NCBI GenBank assembly: GCA_049999725.1
Contig: JBNGIS010017006.1
Location: 1-57,579, forward strand
Reading direction: 5' to 3'
Source of the DNA: Haplomitrium mnioides
Taxonomy: Eukaryota; Marchantiophyta; Haplomitriopsida; Calobryales
Length of the DNA: 57,579 nucleotides
Below the pieces are notes generated by a model. It had not been told where the DNA came from. It did no database searches and saw nothing but the letters and a program-made list of their open reading frames with translations. This document shows, one piece after another, positions 1 to 11,678 of the stretch (the stretch's first letter is position 1; the number at the start of each line of letters is the position of its first letter). The translations under genes and the position numbers were made by a program.

Positions 1-38
1 AGCCTATTCTTGGTTCAAAATAGCGGCTGTTTAGGACA
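1..38 (-). repeat. Terminal motif of a DNA transposon that continues off the left edge
   Basis: The reverse complement reads CAGCCGCTATTTTGAACCAA and matches the motif at 57,491-57,520 and, in the other sense, at about 48,960-48,990 and 53,555-53,586. At this copy the motif interrupts the integrase coding sequence of G2, so the motif marks an element end and the gypsy sequence is flank. The exact base of the boundary is uncertain by a few bases, and the partner end lies outside the window. Confidence 0.6.
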
Positions 39-39
39 G

Positions 40-560
40 GGTTGTGAAAGTTTAATGACCTCATTCAAAAAATGATGCCATAATCACTAATCAGCTCTAA
101 AGGACAACCATACCTACTTAAAACTTGGAAATACATAAATGAAGCAACTGATATAGCATCTACAAGAAGTGCAATGGATTCCATCTATTTTGTAACATAA
201 TCAATTGCTGTCAGGATATATTGACTTTGTCTTGAGCGAGATGGTGAGGTAGTGGGACCTATGAAGTCCAACCCACATTTCTGAAAAGCATCTAGATAAT
301 GGTAGGAAGAGCACTAATTACCTCTCTAGGTCGTGTGTAGGCTTCTTTATTCTCTTGAATGCATCAAAGATACGAGCAAATTTATGTGAATTGGTAAATA
401 AGATAGGCTACCAATAACTAGAGCACAGTACTTTTCAGACGGTTGTTTTACTCCACACGTAGAGGTGTGGCATCTCTATAGAACCCACATTGCTTGTGGT
501 GGTACTAGACATCTTCTCAAGACTCCATCTATACCCATTCTATATAAAATAACCAAAAGA
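40..560 (-). pseudogene. Ty3/gypsy integrase fragment of element G2
   Basis: Read on the minus strand, this is the integrase part of G2 pol. A degraded HHCC zinc-binding part lies around 430-540 (residues like CHTSTCG). The catalytic core follows, with CGLDFIGP, then AIDYVTK (first Asp), then LISDYG (second Asp). The frame carries several stops and at least one frameshift. The reading is lost at about position 40, where a transposon terminal motif begins, so the catalytic Glu and the C-terminal domain are missing here. The closest relative in the window is the G1 integrase at 22,690-23,755, which has the same spacer and core motifs. Family assignment is firm and the protein is clearly dead. 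Confidence 0.8.
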
Positions 561-1198
561 ATAGTGTAAGGGGCAGTAGATCTTGTGAAAGTCTGACGTT
601 AATTATACTTGATATGGAACGGAAGAGTGCTACTAGTGAGGTAACCAATGAGATGGTTGTACCAAGGATGGGCAACCAATTGTATATAAGGTGGATAAGG
701 GTTGACCTCTATAGTGAGCAAAGTGGATACGTGAGAAATCTACACATCTGGAAAAGTGTCATCCAAGGAGTAGTGATCAAAAATTCTTGGAACACGGGAT
801 AAGAGATCATAATTCCCATGCTTAGTTCTTGGTCGTACTTATAGTTGGAAATTAAACTCTTGTAGAAGAAGAACCCATTGAGCTAGGCAGCAAGTAAGAT
901 CATGCTTGTTAATGATATACTTTAAGGAGTCATGATTTACAACGAAAGTAAAAGGGTAACCTAGAAGTTAATGCCAAAATTTTTGGACTACATAAATGAG
1001 TCCAAGGGCCTCACGCTTAGTCACATTATAATTTTGCTCAATCATGCTGAGTTGATATCTAGCATAATAAATAGAACATTCTTTGCCATCTTGAACTTGT
1101 GCCAGTACTGCACCCGTGGTAGTAGAAGAATTGTCCACCATGACTAAAAAAGGAAGAGACCAATCTATAGAATCTAAGAAAGGTAGAGAAACTAAGAC
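561..1198 (-). pseudogene. Ty3/gypsy RNase H and the spacer to integrase, element G2
   Basis: Minus-strand translation gives a Ty3/gypsy RNase H: LPFLVMVDNSS (catalytic Asp region), GAVLAQ, then YNVTKREALG (catalytic Glu) and FVVNHDSLKYI (third Asp, with the usual T/D-H pattern). A spacer with SLDDTFPD and VAHPWYN follows, and the same spacer precedes integrase in G1 at about 22,390-22,520. In-frame stops and a shift near 800-960 make it a pseudogene. The domain starts exactly at the ATCCT target duplication at 1,199; its upstream coding continues at 3,292 on the other side of an inserted LTR. Confidence 0.85.
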
Positions 1199-1203
1199 AT
1201 CCT
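1199..1203. repeat. Target site duplication ATCCT, left copy
   Basis: ATCCT abuts the LTR end here and is repeated exactly at 3,287-3,291 at the other end of the solo LTR. Confidence 0.85.
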
Positions 1204-3286
1204 TGTTACAACAGAGGAGAAGGTATAGGGGGAGGAACCCTCTCCTTGTTCACTATTGTACTGAGATAGAGGCAATGATATGGAGAAGTAGGAGGCTAAA
1301 TAACAAGGGTCTCTCCTAGCCAGATCCTAACTAGCAAATTTTGCAACATAACTAAAGCAATCCCCAACAACTATGGTCTAAAGCAACAGGTGTAACGCAA
1401 CTCTTTGACTAAGAGAGAGCCTGAAATATAGCTCAGAAAACAATGGGCTAACTCTGCAAGAATACATAGATTGAGAAATACATCAAGAGATATGGAATTA
1501 TGAATAACATAAATATGAAACTAGCACAAACTTCAAGCTATAAAAAAATAGAGTATTAATGGGCTGAATAGGGAGATCCTTGGGGCTAGTCTAAATCTAG
1601 AAGCAAAAGTTATCTATGTATTATATAGCACAACCTTCACCTTGTGGACTCAACACCAGGCTTCAAACTTTCAACCTCACCATGTGCAGCAATGACCGGC
1701 TGCTCCAACTTCCCTATTGGTGTCATCAGCTTTCGACAACACGTACAGAGTTCTCTGCGTCCTAAGTTTCTACCACTCTTCGGAGGTAATGGGAAAACTT
1801 AGGCATGGTGATGCCTTGCACTCAATCCACAACCTTCTCTCAAAAATGATAGAAGCAATTAATAGAATTGGCCTCCTTTTCTGGATCCCCTATTTTCTCT
1901 TGCAGCCCTGGCCTAATCCTATCTTCCAATAACTTTTTCCTTGGTTGTGTATTGCAAACAACTTAACCAACAACTATCTTAACACACACAACATATGGAA
2001 CCCATTCTTTCTCACACTTGTAAAGAATCTGCCCCACTGCTAGACAAAACTTTAGGCTATGAGCAATTTTCGCACCTTATGTTTCTTACGAGCTGAAACC
2101 ATACATTCTAACCATAGGCTGGCTAGAGCCTTACTCCCATGTCTACCAAGTCCTCAAGCTGCCCACACAATCAATGCTTCCACTGTAATAGGTTCTTGTC
2201 ACTTGTGAAATTACCCTATGAAATATCTCCACGCTTGCTTTGAACAAACTGCCTTAAAAGGATTCATGTCCCTCTAACTTTCCCAATAGTTGTGCTATAT
2301 TCAACCTCTAAATGCGATCATGAAGAGAGTCCTCTCCTCTAATACAAGATAGTGCAACACAAGCACTTTACTTCGCTCCTATGAAGTACTTGCTGCATGC
2401 TCGACTCCTAAACAAGATCACAACTCTTCAACTCACCAATAGCCAGAGGCACTTCCTACCTCCTTTTTGTGACACACCTCTATAGACTGCTCAATCAATT
2501 CAAGTCTAGTTCTTGAAGGCTTTTTTCCTCCTCTCTGAGATCTCTTTTCCATGGACAAAATGATGGAACTCCACAAGTTACCAGCATTGCTGCTCCTCTA
2601 AACAACATACCTTCAACCCTTCTTTTTTGATTAACAAATGCTTGAAGCGCTACTCTATAGCACCCCCATAGCAAATACACAACCTTCCTCTATGATGCAA
2701 ATTAAATTTTCCTCATCATTCTACCACGACTCATACTTCCTCCGGAATTGACAACGATCCTTTCACTCAAATTGAAAATATAATGACAGAAACCCTTTTT
2801 GCAGCCATGTTCTCGTTGAACCAAGCATGCAATTGGCTTTTCTTTGTTGCACACGAAAGACCTTCGTTGATGGGGACTGCTCTACAAAACCTACCTCGAT
2901 GAAAGCTGATTCCAAAATAAAAGCTTCTTGTAAATCTTTCTCCAACAAATTGAATTCAACCTACTCCGCACCTCACCATGTTTAACCAAAAGAGGAATCA
3001 CATCAAAGCTAGTTGCAAGATGATCAGCTCCTTCCACAAACCTCCTTTGTTTTTCTTCTCTTCCATCGAGCAGCTATGACCTTTCTTCTTGTCACACATT
3101 TAGGTCAACCTCCTTGTCATATTTTTAGGTCAGCCTCAATTAGCACTCTTCATCGACGCTCCATTAGCAGCCTCATAATGGCATCATCTGAACTCAGGAC
3201 ATAACAATTTCATGCTAGTTGGCTTCTTTTTTCTCCTTCCAAGCTCTTCATAGAACTTACTCAATCTGCTGCTCTTGGACACAACA
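1204..3286 (-). mobile_element. Solo LTR (2,083 bp) inserted in G2 pol
   Basis: On the minus strand the segment begins TGTTGTGTCC and ends TTGTAACA, the TG...CA ends of an LTR. It is flanked by perfect 5-bp copies of ATCCT (plus strand) at 1,199-1,203 and 3,287-3,291. Removing it and one TSD copy joins the RT connection region to RNase H in frame, which is strong proof of insertion. Inside I see no gag or pol. Short minus-strand open stretches (2,495-2,680 and 2,763-2,948) match nothing I know. No second copy of this LTR is visible in the window. Confidence 0.85.
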
Positions 3287-3291
3287 ATCCT
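3287..3291. repeat. Target site duplication ATCCT, right copy
   Basis: This is the partner of 1,199-1,203. It lies between the start of the solo LTR and the RT-to-RNase H connection coding sequence of G2. Confidence 0.85.
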
Positions 3292-3918
3292 TCAAGGCTT
3301 GAAAGGCATGTTGGCATCCCTCATACCAGACAAAGGGAATTGTATGCCTTGTCAACTGATATAGTGGAGCAACTATCTTGGCATAGTTTAAGCAATATAT
3401 TTGGTAATATACTGATCTCTCCATAAAATGTTGTAATTGCTTGATAGTGGTAGGTGTGAAAAGAGAGAGGACAATGCTAAATCTTGGCCCATACTCTTTT
3501 CCAAGATGATATACCCTACAAGTACACCTGTTGAGCTAGAAATTTACACTTTTTTTGACTCATGGATATACCATATGTTTGACAACAAGTGAATGCGAGT
3601 TCCAGCTTAGCCAAATGTTGGTCTATGGTGATGTACACCGTAAAATCATCTAAATAAATCTCAAGGCACTTCTCTAATCCGAGGAGAAGGGACTGAAATA
3701 CCATAAGCATGATCCAGTGGAAGGTGTTTGGAGCATTGTAGAGACCAAATACCAATTCATTATATGAGTAACACCCTCAAGATGTAGCAATAGTGGTCAG
3801 ATGTTGAGAATCCAAATGTATTTCAACTTGATTATATCCCAAAAAACCATCCAAGAAACTGTAGAATTGTTTTTTGGCCATGCTATCCAAAATTGTGTCT
3901 ATGAATGGAATAGAGAAG
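3292..3918 (-). pseudogene. Ty3/gypsy reverse transcriptase, C-terminal half, element G2
   Basis: Minus-strand translation starts with IPFIDTILDSMA and continues through the palm: VFGLYNAPNTFHWIM (usually MPFGLCNAPATFQ), then the catalytic box as YLDDFTVY (Y-x-D-D), then QKKCKFLAQQVYL. It continues into the connection domain with FVWYEGCQHAFQALKD. The YLDD catalytic aspartates are intact, but frameshifts and stops occur downstream. The N-terminal half of the same RT lies at 11,684-11,995, separated by element A, whose 5-bp duplication AGAAG abuts the break at 3,914-3,918. The 3' neighbour is RNase H, beyond a solo LTR. Confidence 0.9.
3914..3918. repeat. Target site duplication AGAAG, left copy
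   Basis: AGAAG is repeated exactly at 11,679-11,683 and flanks element A. The duplicated bases lie inside the RT coding sequence. Confidence 0.85.
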
Positions 3919-5454
3919 TGTTAGCGTTTAGCTTGGGAGATTAAAGTGCATGCAAGGAGAGCACAAAGGAGACAAAAAACGTGAAAAGGAAGAAAACAAG
4001 GATGCGGAAGGCAAAAATAGTGAACAGTGGACACCATCCAAATAGTTAAGAAGCAATTAGGACTCATAAGAAAGACTTTTGTATTGAAATTAAAAGTAAA
4101 ATCTCCTAAGGATTTAGAAATGCAACTATAGGTATAGTACTTGCTTTCTGAAATTACAAGTACCAAGCTAGATCAAGCAATAGCAGTAGCTCAAACGCCC
4201 AAGATGGAGAAAATAACACTTCAACGGAAAGAAAAGAAAAGCGTCCACCTTTAAGTTAGTTGTGTGAGTGTGTGCATATGTTTGTGAGTGTATATGAGTG
4301 TATATGAGTGAGGTGTGTATAGTTGGATTTAGGAAAAAATTGTTTGGTTTAGTAAGTAACAAATTTAACACTAAAATAGTAATTAAAACAACACTAAGCC
4401 TAAGCTACCAGCCAAGGTATAAAAGGGAGATAAAACTGATGGTCAAGATCTCTCAGATCTAAATCAAGGATGGTTATTAAAGTGGAAGTATTTTCCCATG
4501 TATGTGAGTTTGGGCTTCTTTGGGAAAAAAGAAGAGGAGCTTCATTTTTTTTTTCTCTCTCTTTTTATTGCGATGCCATATGTGGAGAAAGAAGATTTGT
4601 TTTTGAAGTAAGAATGGAGCGCCACCATGCAAGAAAGTGCTCAAGTTGTTGGCTCATGAAAGGAGAAGGGGGAAGATGGATTAGTGTTAGCCAACGAATT
4701 GAAGTGCTGACACGGAATTCTTCCCAAGAAGAGCAACATTGACACAATTCCACCTTGGTAAGTGCAAGAGTGCCTCGGGAGCAGCAAGGATCCTTCATTT
4801 TGCAAGAATGAGCAGAGCGCATGGATCCGTGGAGGAGGACAGGATCATGGTAGGAGAGAGGAGGGAGCAGTGATCGCCAGCAAGAAGGTAGGCACCTCTA
4901 AAAATTTGAACTAGGCAAGTGATAGCCCATGGGTCTCATAGGGATGCGGGAATCAAAGCCTAGCAAAGAGGAGGGAACGCCCACCTAAGGAGAAGCGAAG
5001 AAAGAGCGGATCTACAAAGCAGAAATCCGAAGGCACTCAAGAGAGAGGGGGACCGTGAACCATGCTTGCAAAAGCCACACATCAGAAGCACAGATTGGAG
5101 ACAAGAAGGAGGAGGCGCGATCTTCGTAAGAGCGAGCTAGGCCAAGGGGCGGGGGACGCATCGATCCCGCAAGTGTGAGCGCGCTCTACAAGGGTCCGAC
5201 CCCTTTCATCGAGTCCGCACGTTTGAGCAGAAACGTGGAGTCTTCTGAGAGCTCCAAAGGATTTCACGAAAACGTGGCGTCTCCAGAGCACTTCAGGGGA
5301 TTCTGCGGGTGACGTGGTAACTCCAAGGGGTCCGAAGGTCTTCACGCAAAGGTGGCGAGCCCCGAAGGACATAACGTAAATCACCCTCCCTAAGTGGAGA
5401 ACCCGGTTAAGTGGGTTCCGATTTGTCTTTCGATGTGGAGAGCCCATTTAACAG

Positions 5455-5935
5455 GGATCCGTTGAGAGGCCCAACCAGAGAGCAAGAAAGGATCAGCCGA
5501 AAGGGTGACCTATCAACGGTCCGATCGGAGGAGCAAGTAAAGCCAAAGGGGTGACCTCTCGACGATCTGACCAGAGGAGAACTAAGGAGTGCCAAAAAGG
5601 TGACCTATCAATGATCCGACTGGAAGAGCAAGTGCAGCCGAAGGGGTGATGAATCGCAAGTCCGGTCAGACGAAGAGCCAATAAGTGCAGAAAGGGTGAT
5701 GAATTGCAGGTCCGACCCAAGGAGAAGCAAGGAGCGCCGAAGGGGTGATGAATCGCAAGCTCGGTCAAATAAAGAGCAAGTAAAGCTAAAAAGGTGACCT
5801 ATTGACAATTCAACCAGAGGAGAACTAAGTAAAGCTAAAAGGATGACCTATCAACGATCCGACTGGAGGAAGAGCAAGCAGTGCCAAAAAGATGATCTGT
5901 CGGAGATCCGGTGAAGAAAAGTGAAAAGTTTGACG
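5455..5935 (+). repeat. ~48-bp minisatellite, about 10 units
   Basis: The core (A/G)GGTGAYCTATCRACGATCCG followed by GAGGAGCAAGT-like spacing recurs at 5,504, 5,550, 5,599, 5,645, 5,695, 5,744, 5,793, 5,841 and 5,890, a step of 46-50 bp. Two unit types occur, GTGACCTATC and GTGATGAATCGC. Degenerate counterparts are visible in reverse complement at about 37,700-38,110 in G3. Confidence 0.8.
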
Positions 5936-6164
5936 GAGGATGTGCTGGGTTGGTTCAAGGAGCTCCTTGTAGTTCTTATACCAAGCGGGATGACAACTTA
6001 GCGAAGGGAGCCTCAGGAGCATACTGTTCTTATCACAAGGAGATTCCAAAATGGCGACATCGGCACAGTTCTTACTCGGCGAGGGAATGCACTTCGAATG
6101 ACGCATCCGCGGAAGAAAGGAGGAAGTCTGCAAGTCAACTTTGGAAGAGGGTCAAATCGACGAT

Positions 6165-6490
6165 CTGCCTACCCCTTTGTGAGGCGGCGTCGGACGGCAC
6201 CCTTTGGATGACGTGGTGCCCTGAGAAAGCTTTGAGGAGGTCCGCAGGTCAACTTCGAAAGGAGGTCAGCGCGGCGGTCCGCCGACCCCTTTGCGGAGTG
6301 GCGTCGGATGGCGCTCTTTGGATGACATGGCGACCTCGGAAGCTTTGGGTAGGTCACAGAACACACAGTAGCAAGTGGGAGCCTGTTGGGACTCGGGCCA
6401 CGTGCATGTCAACTTTGGAGAAAGAGTCAGCGCGGCGGTTTGCCTGTAGCCCTTTGCGAGGCGGCGTCGGACGGCGGGGCTTCGGACGAC
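6165..6490 (+). repeat. GC-rich tandem repeat, three units
   Basis: The stretch CCCTTTGCGAGGCGGCGTCGG with a following TTTGGATGACGTGG recurs near 6,172, 6,286 and 6,449 (steps of about 114 and 163 bp). Reverse-complement units of the same repeat occur near 37,150 and 37,315 in G3. Confidence 0.7.
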
Positions 6491-8229
6491 GTGGCACTCG
6501 TAGGGGATCCATGGAATATTTGGGGCAAATCTGCAAAGATTCCTATGGACTAGGTTCCGCTGGGCACTTCGGAACTCTATTCCAAGGAATCCTTCAAACT
6601 TAGTCCCGCGAGAATCTGTGGAATCTCAGCCCGCAAGATTCCCCAGACGCCCTATAGAGTTAGTTGTACTTGGCGCTTCTCGACCAACAGACAAGACATG
6701 CAGCGCGATCTCCTTTTCCGTTGTAACAGGATTAACGAACAATAGAGCCACACGTTGTCACCTCCCATTCCGAGCCCAATGGGATGAACGACCTTTCAAT
6801 CGAAAGGGCTTGGGGGATCAGCAAACGAGCTGGGGGTATACATCAAGGGGCTCTGATTTTGATCGGGTTGACGCACAACCAATCGAGGGACGCGACAGCA
6901 ATCTCAAGACAGGGAAATTGCAATGAGGTAAGGCAAGAGGAAGAATCCAGTGAGAAGCTACGTGAAGCGAGTGAACTCACACTAGAGGCAAGCAGGGGTG
7001 GAGGTGGACTGGAGGGGCGTTGAGAATCGCTGGGCGGGGAGCTCTAGAGGCTCAAGCGATCTAGGTGAACTCATCTCCGTGAGTGGACCAGGGGCGGAGG
7101 TGGATTGATATAGGAGTCTAGAAGGGATTGTGGCCAACTGAGAAATCGGGAGAGGTTGCTAAGTGAGGAGCTTGGAGTCGTCTCTGCATTCCTTGTGTAG
7201 GAGCATCAATCCAAAGTGCTTGGAGTGCAATCTGGTGTAATTCTTCAAGTGGAGTTAAGAGGGGGAGGCTACGTTAGTGCCCGTGTACTGCGGAGTAAGG
7301 CCTGTCAAGGCTTGGGGGTGGAGTAAGCTACCTGCAGTCGGGAAGACTGTCTTCTAGAGGTGGAAGTGAAAGAAATACTCTTCCTAGCTTGAGGAAGTAA
7401 AGTCAAGGCTTCTCGTGAGAGAAGTTGAAAAACTATCTAGAGAAGGGTGTGTGGGTGGATGTTGGTGTGAAGGCTGGAAGGCAACAAATGATTCAGAAAG
7501 GAAGGATTTGTTGGTGAGATCAGTCCAGAGGGCCTTCAAGGACTCTGTTTCTATTGTAGTATATAGTGTAAATGTGTTTGTGTATCTGTGTATAGTTAGA
7601 TTTACATTTTGCCTTTGAGTTGAAAAGGCCTTTTAGACTAGGACACATCTGGACCAGTTGAGCAGACCCTAGGACAACTCTAGAGGGGGGGTCAAGTCCC
7701 TTGACATAGCCAAGTGATCTTGGGGGTAAATGCTCTCTGTTTCTGATCGTGTTGCATAGCTTAGGAATTAGTGCATCTTAGGCTAGTTAGGAATCAGTTG
7801 TATCAGTTTTGTGACAACCTTGAGAGGGGGAGTCCATACCTCTATCATTTATTCATTGGTGCAGGTCACAGTACATGTCTACCTCACAACATACACAAGG
7901 TGGCAGGGTCTAAGGTTTGGACCCTTGGAATACATTGAAGGAATTACACAAGGAAAGATGGGCGTGGTAAATGTGGACTGGGGTTATGAATGAATGACTT
8001 GAGTGTAACCTGAAGAGTGTGAGTGGTGAACAAAAGGCTTGTAAGAAAAGGTAGAGTCCTTAAAGCCTCAAAGTGATAACTGGCAAGGGGCCATCTCAGA
8101 AAAGAACCTGAAAGCCCTAAATCTGTCCTCCCTTGCCTTTAAAGTGGCACTTGAAAGGGTTAAGGCCTGAAACATGGGAGTGACAATTAGCGCAGAAGGA
8201 CTAACTGAGTAGGAGAGTGCTATAGTGGC

Positions 8230-10470
8230 ATACATTATATCAATAGAAGAACAAAATTATGGGCTTCTCAAAATAATACAAAGAATTGCCATCAACCAAA
8301 TGATCGAGAGGTGAATTGAAGGCTAAATTTACTCTTGCAATGGATCAGTGAAGAATTCAATACCAAGGGAGCTGAAAATAAACCATTACATTGATGTGCT
8401 CTTGCATTCCAAAGAAAATATGAGAAAGACTAGTGACCTTGGAAAGCTACTTGATCATTAGTCGACCTGATATTGATGATTTGAAGGAAAATCGTTGAAG
8501 TTCATTCAAACTAAATAATATACATTTGCTCAAAGATCATCCAAGATCGTAGCAAGGCAATTCAAAGAGAAGCTCACAAAAGAATACTTGGTAATGGAGA
8601 TTTTAAGAAGCAAAAATGCAAAAAGAAAACGAAACAAGCCATCAAAGTTCTCGCTGAAGAAGAATTTGGACATGTTCTATGTAATTGAGTCGTCTATTTG
8701 AAATTGTTGAAAAGAGTTGTTTGAAGATCAGAGCTTGTACAAATAGAATGAAGATCATACTGATTCAAAAAATTGATAGTCCATGATGAAGAAACTCTGC
8801 ATGACAAAAGTTCTATTCAAGAAAAGTTTTGGTCGAAGCCTATTTGAAGAAGGATGTTCGAAGAACACCACAAAGAAGAGTGTTGATTGAAGAACTCTGT
8901 TTTATGAAGCCTGTGCAAAGAAGAGATCAATACAACCCAACCCATTGAAGAATCTATTTGATGACAATATGTTCAAAGGTTCTTGTTGATCTATTGCAAG
9001 TAGAGAGCTGAGAGAAGAGTGTGAGGCCGATGTTAGTCACCTCTAGTTAAATTGAATAGTGACATGGGAATTTGTAGTAGCTACTATGGGGCAAATTGGC
9101 GATAACAAAAGATCAAAGCAGGGAGAATGTCTAGCCAATACTCTTCTTCCCCCCTGATAGTGAGTGTTTCTAAGGTAATCGAAAGCACATTAAGCACTTG
9201 CCTCATTCATCTTCGACTTACACTTCATTGAAATATGAAACCTTGTAAGGATGGGTGTGACAAGGATTGGATGCAAGGGTCCTAATTGCCATATAGAACT
9301 CTGGATTCTGAACCTTCTCTGTTATCTAGAAAAATATGTAGCCGAATGCAGCCTCTTGGAATGCATTGAACCGTAGTGTGATTCTGCAAAAATTGAAAGG
9401 CTTGGGGAGTACCTAGATCAATGAATGCTTGGAAAGAATGTGGCAGCCAAAACAGAAGTGATAAGGGAAAGTCACTTCCTGGGTAACGGAAGGAAATAAT
9501 ACATGATCTTTATTCCCCCTTCGCATCCTACAATTAAGTCGGCTAGAATTGATCCTCAATTGCTAGCAAGAGAGCTTTGCACTACCAAAATGTAGAGCAT
9601 TCGTCCTATACCCACGTTGCTGGACCTCAATAGGGATCATATAGAATTGAACACATGATGGTTGAGGGGAGTTCCATACCTGTAAGAAAGGGCCACACCC
9701 TGGTGGTTGTTTTGATTTTGCATCAAGGGTAGGAAGGAACATTGAAGAAAAGAAGGGAGGATGTGTATTTTGGACCGAGAAGGAGAACCTCCTCGAATTT
9801 GAGCTTGATAGAGCTGAATAAACAAAGTTCCAAAGCATAGAGGGAGAAAAAAGAACACATCTATGGAAAACATGTACCAATAAGATCTGAATGTTGTCGC
9901 ACTTCAAGCACTCTGTTTGTCTTGATCAGAATGAAGAGGATGACCAAACTTGTTGAGAAGGATTGAAATGATCATATAGCAAAGCGACATGTTCAAAAGA
10001 ATGAGCACTTACAAGCATGCATAGCTTGTAACCGTATTTATTGAAGCAATATAATAGGCCTTTTCAAAGAAAAAGACAAGCTATCACGCAACTATGGGGA
10101 GATGTGATTCACTGGCAGAAAGAAGAAAGGTGCATATGCAGGAAATGGGGAATGCAGTTAATTCAAACTGAAGGAAGACTATTGGGCTGGTGGGATATAT
10201 CTAATAAAATAAGAAAGAATGGGAGGTTAGCTTATTAGGAGAAGGCGCACAGATACCAAAAATGTTGTCAAGCAGATGTACAAAGGCAACATCAAAAAAG
10301 AAAAGGTGTGGCAGAATTGACAAGAAAGTTTTAGACTATCATGATTACCTACCATGTTTCAAAACATTAAAGCAGTTTAGCGGTGTCTATAACATGCAAA
10401 AAGATAGATTACAGAAGATCAGTTGGAAGAGATGGAAGATATTAGGTAAAGCAGATTTATGAGAAGGGTT
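8230..10470 (+). pseudogene. Gene-like cargo module in the LTR of element A, unrecognised
   Basis: This stretch has no counterpart in the G2 or G3 LTRs and looks like decayed coding sequence on the plus strand. Examples are a frame near 8,350-8,450 with IPRELKINHYIDVLLHSK, one near 8,810-9,000 with GRSLFEEGCSKN and CAKKRSIQPNP, one near 9,680-9,810 with GCFDFASRVGRNIEEKKGG, and open frames at 10,041-10,238 (QKEERCICRKWGMQL) and 10,262-10,462. Stops and shifts separate them. They could be exons of a captured host gene or an extra retrotransposon ORF. I recognise no domain, and coding status itself is an inference from composition. Confidence 0.4.
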
Positions 10471-11636
10471 ATTAGTAACGAACATAGGAGAAGTAGATAT
10501 TTCTTTGTGAAGGGGTAGAACATTAGAGTGTTAGAACCAAAAGCTTATAAGACTAATGGTGAATCTGGTCTAGAATGGATGAAAGCATAAGGATTATTGA
10601 GAATAGTTGAGTTTCTCTAGTGCAGTGGTTGAAGAGAGAGGTGATTAAGTGTTGGGTAAAACATTGAGTAGAAGAGGATGGAGGAATGAGGAGTAGTGAT
10701 ATAAGTAGCGAATAATGGTCTACATAAGAAGTTGTATCAATTGCAAGGTGATACGGATGGAGTGCGCAATCTACTCCGATGGCTCAAGTCTGCTGGCTCT
10801 CTCCTAAGGTGGTTTCCGTGGCTGGTAGCTAAGGTAAAGAAAATTTAAAAAGTTTATGTGTTGTATGTTTTGTGGGTGAGTATAGTACTCTATTTTTATA
10901 GAGTTTCAATTTAAGTATTTTGTATTGGCCAAGTTGTGGACAATACTAGTGGAGTAAAAACGTGGGTGTGTATGTTTCTTGTATTTGTCATTCTAGAGAG
11001 GGTAGTGTGAGTTGCTCATTACGTTAGATGTATATGAAGGGTTGGAGTTTTTCAAATAGGGGTACTAGAGATGTTGTGACTCAAGTTGCTAGCTGCAAAC
11101 CTAAATTATATTCTAGGTTGGTTCATATTTATACTTGTATTTCAGTAAAGTATCATTTCCCTATATGTCGAATGCATGTGAAATCTTTTTTATGTATGTA
11201 TTTTGAGTTCTGCCTTTCAAGTTGCAACACATAAAATCAGATGCATGTGATTTATTTATTTTCTGTTCTTTGCATCACTCCTTGAACCTGAACTTAGTTA
11301 TTCACACAAAGACAAAACTTCAAGCCAACAATCGTTTGCAAGTCTTGAACCGGTTCTGAGGGAAAGACAAAGCACCTTCATGGCCTCTTTTGTTTTGGTG
11401 GACCTCAATACCACCACAACTGAGTATTTTCCCTAGATACCCCAAGTAGAGGGTACCTTATACATGTGCAAACTGACCCAACCAAAACTATCAAGTCTGA
11501 ACTTTCAACGAACTGGTCATCTTGTACATACTTGAGAAGCATTAGTGAGTTAGTCGAATCGGAAGTAAGGCATTACACTACAACCTACGTAAAGGTGCAT
11601 TAAACTCCCTATACCCTACACATTCAGACCTAATGG

Positions 11637-11654
11637 TGGCATCGTTGCTGGGGA
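11637..11654 (+). other. Primer-binding site, tRNA-Asp type, element A
   Basis: TGGCATCGTTGCTGGGGA differs from the tRNA-Asp complementary PBS typical of Tat/Athila-type plant gypsy elements (TGGCGCCGTTGCCGGGGA) at three positions. All three are C-to-T or G-to-A changes. It lies one base after the LTR end inferred from the aligned G2 LTR. Confidence 0.75.
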
Positions 11655-11678
11655 GCTACTATCACTGCTTTACTAACA

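Larger units (their letters stand above)
4660..8190 (+). repeat. GC-rich LTR module, copy in element A
   Basis: This module is homologous, in inverted orientation, to about 35,225-38,780 in G3. The match is visible at many points, for example GGCAAGGGGCCATCTCAG at 8,085 against its reverse complement near 35,290, GAGCAGTGATCGC at 4,866 against 38,702, and a shared 'ctcgtgagagaag' stretch at 7,409. The core (about 4,870-7,050) is clearly richer in G+C than its surroundings and holds two minisatellites. Open stretches such as 5,911-6,603 are low-complexity translations of these repeats, not convincing genes. The module is absent from the shorter LTR of G2. Confidence 0.75.
3919..11678 (+). mobile_element. 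Element A: giant LTR with primer-binding site, internally deleted gypsy element
   Basis: It begins TGTTAGCGTTTAGC and ends CTTTACTAACA, and is flanked by AGAAG at 3,914-3,918 and 11,679-11,683. It splits G2 reverse transcriptase, and the RT frame is restored by its removal. Its first ~740 bp match the start of the G2 5' LTR in inverted orientation (about 18,950-19,651). Its last ~900 bp before 11,635 match that LTR's end (15,694 to about 16,450). The LTR proper therefore runs 3,919 to about 11,635 (~7.7 kb). It is followed by a tRNA-Asp-type PBS and only 24 more bases. I infer that a deletion joined the PBS region to the last bases of the 3' LTR. A pure solo LTR would not retain a PBS. Confidence 0.8.

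Noticed and set aside
5911-6603. 230-codon open frame as a gene
   Set aside because: It lies over GC-rich minisatellites, has overlapping frames on both strands, no domain, and no conserved frame in the G3 copy.
9563-9907. 114-codon minus-strand open frame as a gene
   Set aside because: The plus strand of the same stretch reads more like protein and agrees with neighbouring plus-strand segments of the cargo; no domain in either.
3919-11678. Simple solo LTR
   Set aside because: A recognisable primer-binding site lies inside the right border, which solo-LTR recombination would remove.
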